From assembly GCA_963169195.1 (NCBI GenBank), contig CAUJDN010000031.1, positions 1-37,305 of the forward strand: a stretch of 37,305 bases of DNA, given 5' to 3'. Position numbers and translations under genes: made by a program. Below, piece after piece: positions 33,416-37,305 of this stretch; positions within the stretch are counted from its first letter, which is position 1; every line of letters starts with the position of its first letter. Under the pieces are notes generated by a model, which worked only from the letters and a program-made list of their open reading frames with translations, did not search any database and was not told where the DNA came from. Origin of the DNA: Acidobacteriota bacterium (GTDB lineage Bacteria; Acidobacteriota; Vicinamibacteria; Vicinamibacterales; UBA2999).

Positions 33416-33421
33416 CAGCAG

Positions 33422-33706
33422 ATGGTCCCTGCGCACCGTATCATCCCGCGCATCCTGGCGCAGGTGGTCCGCCCCGCGCCCCTGTGTCAGGAGAAGGTCG
33501 AGTTCGCCTGGCGCGCCTCGGTCGGACCTGCGGTCGGCCGCGCGACGCGCGTGCGCATCGACGAGCGGGGCGTGCTCGTCGTCACGGCGCAGGACGCGCA
33601 GTGGCGGCGCGAAGTGGAGCGATCCCTCGGACTCATTCGATCCCGGCTCGAAGCGCTCCTCGGGCCCGACGCATTCATCAACGTGGAGATCATCAGTCAT
33701 GGCTGA
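33422..33706 (+). CDS. DciA-like (DUF721) protein
   Basis: A 94-residue protein matching the DUF721/DciA family: a helical start ([10 protein letters not shown]), [38 protein letters not shown], and L-rich end. DciA is the ancestral loader of replicative helicase DnaB in bacteria without DnaC. This one is short and consists of the DUF721 core only. Start ATG at 33422; its end overlaps the thiolase start by eight bases, so the two are co-translated. Confidence 0.72.
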   Translation: MVPAHRIIPRILAQVVRPAPLCQEKVEFAWRASVGPAVGRATRVRIDERGVLVVTAQDAQWRREVERSLGLIRSRLEALLGPDAFINVEIISHG

Positions 33707-34880
33707 AGCGGTCATCGTCAGTGCCGTCCGCCTGCCCACCGGCAAGTTCCTGGGCAGCCTGAAGGACTTTGCCGCGCCCGCCCTTGGTGCCATGGTCGTC
33801 GCCGAGGCGGTGAAGCGCGCGGGCCTCGACCCGGCGTCGGTGGACGAGTGCATCATGGGCAACGTCGTCTCGGGCGGCGAGGGCCAGGCGCCCGCGCGCC
33901 AGGCGGCGCTCAAGGGCGGGCTCTCGGAGCACGTCGCGGCGCTCACGATCAACAAGGTGTGCGGCTCGGGCCTCAAGGCCGTGATGCTCGCGCACCAGGG
34001 CATCCAGACCGGCGACATCGAGATCGCAGTGGCCGGCGGCATGGAGTCGATGAGCAACGCGCCCTACCTGCTGCCCCGCATCCGCGAGGGTCTGCGCATG
34101 GGCCACGGCCAGGTGATCGACTCGATGATCCACGACGGCCTGTGGTGCCCCTTCGAGAACTGGCACATGGGCAATGCCGGCGAGACCGTGGCCGACACCT
34201 ACAAGGTGACGCGCGACGAGCAGGATCAATACTCGGTGGAGAGCCACAGGAAGGCTGCCGCCGCACACGCCGCGGGCGCGTTCAGGGACGAGATGCTGCC
34301 CGTCTCCATTCCGCAGAAGAAGGGGGACGCGCTGGTGTTCGATCGCGACGAGTCGGTCCGCGCGGACACGACGGCCGAGGCGTTGCGGGCCCTGAAGCCC
34401 GCCTTCAAGAAGGACGGCAGCGTCACGGCCGGCAACGCGCCGCCCGTGAACGACGGCGCCGCGGCCATGGTGGTGATGAGCGCGGACCGGGCGAAGGGCC
34501 TCGGCCTCACGCCCTTGGCCCGCATCGTCGCGCAGGCGACCAGCGGGCTCGCCCCGAAGATGCTGCTGATGACGCCGGTCGAGGCCACGCGCACGGTGCT
34601 GAAGAAGGCGGGCTGGTCGATGGCCGACGTGGATCTCTTCGAACTGAACGAGGCATTCGCCGTGCAGGCCGTCGCCGTGATGCGCGAGCTTGGCGTGGAC
34701 CCGGCGCGCGTGAACGTCAACGGCGGCGCCGTCGCGCTCGGGCACCCCATCGGCGCCTCGGGGGCACGCATCCTGACGACACTGCTCTACGCGCTGAAGG
34801 CGCGCGGCGGGCGGCGGGGCGTGGCCACGCTGTGTCTCGGTGGCGGGAACGGGGTGGCGCTCGCCGTCGAGACCATGTAG
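33699..34880 (+). CDS. Acetyl-CoA C-acetyltransferase (thiolase)
   Basis: A 393-residue thiolase. The acyl-accepting Cys88 is in [11 protein letters not shown], the catalytic His349 in [16 protein letters not shown], and Cys379 in [20 protein letters not shown] and [11 protein letters not shown] are further family signatures. It condenses two acetyl-CoA, or cleaves acetoacetyl-CoA, in fatty acid or PHB-type metabolism; direction is not clear from sequence. The start lies inside the end of the dciA-like gene. The TAG stop opens hairpin array E. Confidence 0.92.
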   Translation: MAEAVIVSAVRLPTGKFLGSLKDFAAPALGAMVVAEAVKRAGLDPASVDECIMGNVVSGGEGQAPARQAALKGGLSEHVAALTINKVCGSGLKAVMLAHQGIQTGDIEIAVAGGMESMSNAPYLLPRIREGLRMGHGQVIDSMIHDGLWCPFENWHMGNAGETVADTYKVTRDEQDQYSVESHRKAAAAHAAGAFRDEMLPVSIPQKKGDALVFDRDESVRADTTAEALRALKPAFKKDGSVTAGNAPPVNDGAAAMVVMSADRAKGLGLTPLARIVAQATSGLAPKMLLMTPVEATRTVLKKAGWSMADVDLFELNEAFAVQAVAVMRELGVDPARVNVNGGAVALGHPIGASGARILTTLLYALKARGGRRGVATLCLGGGNGVALAVETM

Positions 34881-34974
34881 GGCGCCGGGCGTGGGCGCGC
34901 GCCGCGCGGTGGACGGCCACGCGAGCCACTCCCACCGAGCGCCGCGAGGCCCACGCCGCCGGAGGCGGCGCCTA
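34878..34974. repeat. G+C hairpin array E between convergent genes
   Basis: The array runs from the TAG stop of the thiolase (TAGGGCGCC) to the CTA stop of the YdjM-like gene (GGCGCCTA); the two ends are inverted copies. Inside are GCGCGCGCCGCGC stems, GCCGCC-GGA-GGCGGC and the CCCACCGAG core at 34931-34939. Confidence 0.75.
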
Positions 34975-35487
34975 CGGTCGCCTGGTTCGCCACCAGCCCG
35001 CCAGGACTGCCAGCGGCCCCAGCATCGCCAGCTCCCAGGCGACCGCCCCCAGGTTGTGGCTCCAGAAGTTGGGCAGCCACGTGCGCCGCGAGATGGCCTC
35101 GAACACGTACGCGTGCGCGAAGTAGAACTCGCTCGTGAGAGGCCAGAGCGCCATCACGCCAAGCGGCGGCGTATCGTCCGAGCCCAGCCAGTCGAAGAGG
35201 ACATGCGAGGCCCAGGCCAGGGTGACGGCCAGCGCCAGCCGAGGGTCGCGCCCGCGCGTCCAGGCCAGGACCGCCAGCCCCGCCAGCACGGCCGCGCCCA
35301 GGCTGTGGGTCTCCATGTTGTGGCGCGACCACAGGAAGTCGACGTCGGGGACAACGGCGGCCGCGATGGCGGCCAGCCGCACGCTCCGATGCGCGACACC
35401 CCTCGCCCGACTCCCGACTCCCGGCTCCCGAGCCCCGACCAGGCCCACGATCAACCCTCCCAACGCATGTCCCACCGGGCTCGGCAT
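34972..35487 (-). CDS. YdjM-type (DUF457) membrane protein
   Basis: A 171-residue membrane protein with about four helices. MPSPVGHALGGLIVG is the typical family N-terminus; PDVDFLWSRHNMETHSLG carries the Asp/His cluster, proposed to bind metal, and ASHVLFDWLGSD a second His/Asp site. Family members are called inner-membrane metal-dependent hydrolases (LexA-regulated YdjM in E. coli), without proven reaction. I chose ATG at 35487 for the family N-terminus; an in-frame start 12 codons earlier is possible. It is divergent from recA. Confidence 0.82.
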   Translation of the reverse strand: MPSPVGHALGGLIVGLVGAREPGVGSRARGVAHRSVRLAAIAAAVVPDVDFLWSRHNMETHSLGAAVLAGLAVLAWTRGRDPRLALAVTLAWASHVLFDWLGSDDTPPLGVMALWPLTSEFYFAHAYVFEAISRRTWLPNFWSHNLGAVAWELAMLGPLAVLAGWWRTRRP

Positions 35488-35633
35488 GCCCCCACCGTAC
35501 GCAGAAGCGTGCAGCCGGGTCAAACCCGCGGTTCCCGGAATCTGCGCCCTGGCGCGCGCGAGGCGAAAGTGGCGGCGAGCCGCAACCTGTTGATACAGAA
35601 CCGTTAGGGCGTGCCACCTACACGTATTTTCGC

Positions 35634-35662
35634 TTGACTTTCGCTTGGCCCGTTTCTAGGAT
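35634..35662 (+). promoter_or_regulatory. recA promoter with overlapping direct repeat
   Basis: TTGACT (35634-35639), a 17-base spacer and TAGGAT (35657-35662) match a sigma-70-type promoter. Two copies of TTTCGCTTG (35628-35636 and 35639-35647), 11 bases apart and so on one face of the helix, overlap the -35. They are a candidate operator, possibly for the SOS repressor. A Shine-Dalgarno-like AAAGGA (35676-35681) lies 11 bases before the ATG. Confidence 0.72.
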
Positions 35663-35692
35663 CGTGGCTGGCCGGAAAGGAACCCCACTCAC

Positions 35693-36721
35693 ATGCCCAT
35701 CGACGAACGACAGGAACGCATCAAGGCCCTCGACGTGGCCGTCGGCCAAATCGAAAAGCAGTTCGGCAAGGGCGCCATCATGCGCCTCGGGCAGCGCAAC
35801 ACCATCTCGCCCGTGGAGGCCATCTCGACCGGCGCCATCAGCATCGACTATGCGCTCGGCATCGGCGGCCTGCCCCGCGGTCGCGTCACCGAGATCTTCG
35901 GTCCCGAGTCGTCCGGCAAGACCACGCTGGCCCTGCAGGTCATCGCCGAGGCCCAGAAGGCCGGCGGCCTCGCGGCCTTCGTGGACGCCGAGCACGCGCT
36001 GGACGCGGAGTACGCCCGCAAGCTCGGCGTGGACATCGACAACCTCCTGGTGTCGCAGCCCGACAACGGCGAGCAGGCTCTCGAGATCGTCGAAGTGCTC
36101 ATCCGCTCGGGCAGTGTCGACGTGGTGGTGGTCGACTCGGTGGCCGCGCTCGTGCCCCGTGCCGAAATCGAGGGTGAGATGGGCGAAGCGCAGATGGGCC
36201 TGCAGGCCCGCCTCATGTCGCAGGCGCTCCGCAAGCTCACGGGTGCGATCTCGAAATCGAAGACCGTCCTCATCTTCATCAACCAGCTGCGCGAGAAGAT
36301 CGGCGTCATGTTCGGCAACCCGGAGACCACCACGGGTGGCCGCGCGCTGAAGTTCTACGCCTCGGTCCGCATCGACATCCGCCGCATCGGCGCCATCAAG
36401 GACGGCGACAACGTCGTCGGCGGGCGCACGCGCGTCAAGGTCGTCAAGAACAAGATGGCCCCGCCCTTCCGCGAAGCCGAGTTCGACATCGTCTACGGCG
36501 AGGGGGTGTCGCGCGAGGGGGACCTGCTGGACCTCGCGGTGGAGAGGAAGATCGTCGAGAAGAGCGGCGCGTGGTTCGCGTACGGCGGGGAGCGCCTTGG
36601 CCAGGGCCGCGAGAACGTCAAGGCGTTCCTGAAGGAGCATCCCGACATCCGCCAGGCGATCGACGAGAAGGTGCGTCGCGAGCTCGGCATGACGCGCGAG
36701 GTCGAAGCCGCGGCGGTGTGA
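35693..36721 (+). CDS. recA: Recombinase RecA
   Basis: A 342-residue RecA, of normal length. It shows the Walker [10 protein letters not shown] (70-78), the MAW-type [18 protein letters not shown], the L1/L2 loop regions ([23 protein letters not shown] and [26 protein letters not shown]), and [18 protein letters not shown]. It forms ATP-dependent filaments on single-stranded DNA for strand exchange and SOS induction. Own promoter at 35634. The C-terminal tail is short and lacks the long acidic stretch of E. coli RecA. No recX follows. Confidence 0.97.
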   Translation: MPIDERQERIKALDVAVGQIEKQFGKGAIMRLGQRNTISPVEAISTGAISIDYALGIGGLPRGRVTEIFGPESSGKTTLALQVIAEAQKAGGLAAFVDAEHALDAEYARKLGVDIDNLLVSQPDNGEQALEIVEVLIRSGSVDVVVVDSVAALVPRAEIEGEMGEAQMGLQARLMSQALRKLTGAISKSKTVLIFINQLREKIGVMFGNPETTTGGRALKFYASVRIDIRRIGAIKDGDNVVGGRTRVKVVKNKMAPPFREAEFDIVYGEGVSREGDLLDLAVERKIVEKSGAWFAYGGERLGQGRENVKAFLKEHPDIRQAIDEKVRRELGMTREVEAAAV

Positions 36722-36726
36722 CGGAG

Positions 36727-36776
36727 CAGAAAGGCCCAGGCAGAAGGCAGAAGCGTCCCGCTTTTGCCTTCTGCCT
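36727..36776 (+). terminator. Inverted CAGAAGG heptamers forming an 18-bp hairpin
   Basis: Four heptamer units (CAGAAAG, GCCCAGG, CAGAAGG, CAGAAGC) from 36727 lead into an inverted repeat. Bases 36738-36755 pair with 36759-36776 over 18 bp (one G-U), loop TCC. It lies five bases after recA. It lacks a T tract, so it may be a processing or attenuating hairpin rather than a classic intrinsic terminator. Confidence 0.65.
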
Positions 36777-36786
36777 GCCCCTCCAC

Positions 36787-37305
36787 GTGGACACCTCCTT
36801 CTTCCTCTTCATCAACGGCGCCCACTCGCCCATCGCCGACGACGTGATGCTGCTGGCCAGCGCCATCGGCCGCGCGGGGTTCGTGTGGTGGGTCACCGGC
36901 CTCATCGCCCTGGTCTTCCCCGCTCGCCGTATGGGGGCCTTCCGGCTGATCCTTGCCGTGGTCATGGCCTACGCGCTGGTGGACGGCCTCATCAAACCCG
37001 TCATCGGCCGGGATCGCCCATTCAACGTCGTCGCCGAGGCGCGGCTGATCGACCAGCGGCCCGTCACGAGCGCCTTCCCGTCAGGACACGCCGCCGCGGC
37101 CTTTGCCGGCGCGCTGGCGGCAGGCCGCCTCTTTCCGCGCGCGCGCCTCGCCTGGTGGCTGCTTGCGGCGGGCATTGCCGTCTCGAGGATCTACCTCGGG
37201 GCGCACTGGCCGACGGACGTCCTCGCGGGGGCTGCCCTGGGCCTGGCCGTCGGCTGGTGGGTGCTTGGCGGCCGCGCGGTCCGTTCGCCCAGGCACGGCG
37301 CCGCA
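36787..37305 (+). CDS. PAP2-family phosphatase (3' end beyond window)
   Basis: At least 173 residues, running off the right edge. All three lipid phosphatase motifs are present: KPVIGRDRPF, PSGHAAA and SRIYLGAHWPTD. There are about five membrane helices. Such PAP2 proteins hydrolyse undecaprenyl pyrophosphate or phosphatidic acid at the periplasmic face of the inner membrane. GTG at 36787 is the likely start, 10 bases after the recA hairpin; no Shine-Dalgarno is visible. Possibly a BacA-independent undecaprenyl pyrophosphatase supporting the glycan genes, but that is inference. Confidence 0.85.
   Translation, partial: MDTSFFLFINGAHSPIADDVMLLASAIGRAGFVWWVTGLIALVFPARRMGAFRLILAVVMAYALVDGLIKPVIGRDRPFNVVAEARLIDQRPVTSAFPSGHAAAAFAGALAAGRLFPRARLAWWLLAAGIAVSRIYLGAHWPTDVLAGAALGLAVGWWVLGGRAVRSPRHGAA

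Overview
The window is a very G+C-rich chromosomal segment, densely coded on both strands, with about 37 supportable genes and no tRNA, rRNA, CRISPR array, prophage or insertion sequence that I can see. The content (System I cytochrome c maturation with a variant CcmE, glycan genes, many intergenic repeats, frequent TAG stops) suggests an environmental Acidobacteriota, possibly Vicinamibacteria. That is an inference from gene content only; no rRNA gene is present to confirm it.

Layout. Positions 163-5568 (minus) form a tight glycan operon: two GT4 glycosyltransferases, a sugar-nucleotide epimerase and a polytopic GT39-like membrane protein. Positions 5683-8925 hold two related lipoproteins flanking an outer-membrane-type beta-barrel protein. 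Positions 9021-13857 hold a methyltransferase, a flippase-like UPF0104 membrane protein, a radical SAM enzyme, a TolB-like propeller and a second methyltransferase. Then come glycerol-3-phosphate dehydrogenase (glpD), asparagine synthase (asnB), a hexapeptide acyltransferase, a GT2 enzyme and a divergent GT39-like protein, which look like envelope polysaccharide functions. Positions 21138-24987 carry suhB and an anti-sigma kinase (minus), then aroA, aroK and a metallophosphoesterase (plus).

Positions 25053-33151 (minus) are one long cytochrome c maturation operon read in the order maf, ccmE, a ccmF-ccmH fusion, a zinc-ribbon membrane protein, an unknown secreted/membrane protein, ccmA, ccmB, ccmC, a ccmD-like gene and a 52-residue membrane protein. 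CcmE has Cys in place of the usual heme-binding His. No CcmG or CcmI is present. To the right are a DciA-like gene, a thiolase, a YdjM-type membrane protein, recA with a clear promoter, and a PAP2 phosphatase cut by the window end.

The most unusual aspect is the intergenic DNA. Five junctions, four of them convergent, are filled by arrays of short G+C hairpins that share a CCCACCGAG core and run from the stop codon of one gene to the stop codon of the other. Most co-directional junctions with a gap instead carry tandem arrays of 7- or 8-base units, different at each site and sometimes arranged as inverted pairs able to form long hairpins. Several genes also have a -10-like hexamer so close to the start codon that leaderless transcription is likely.
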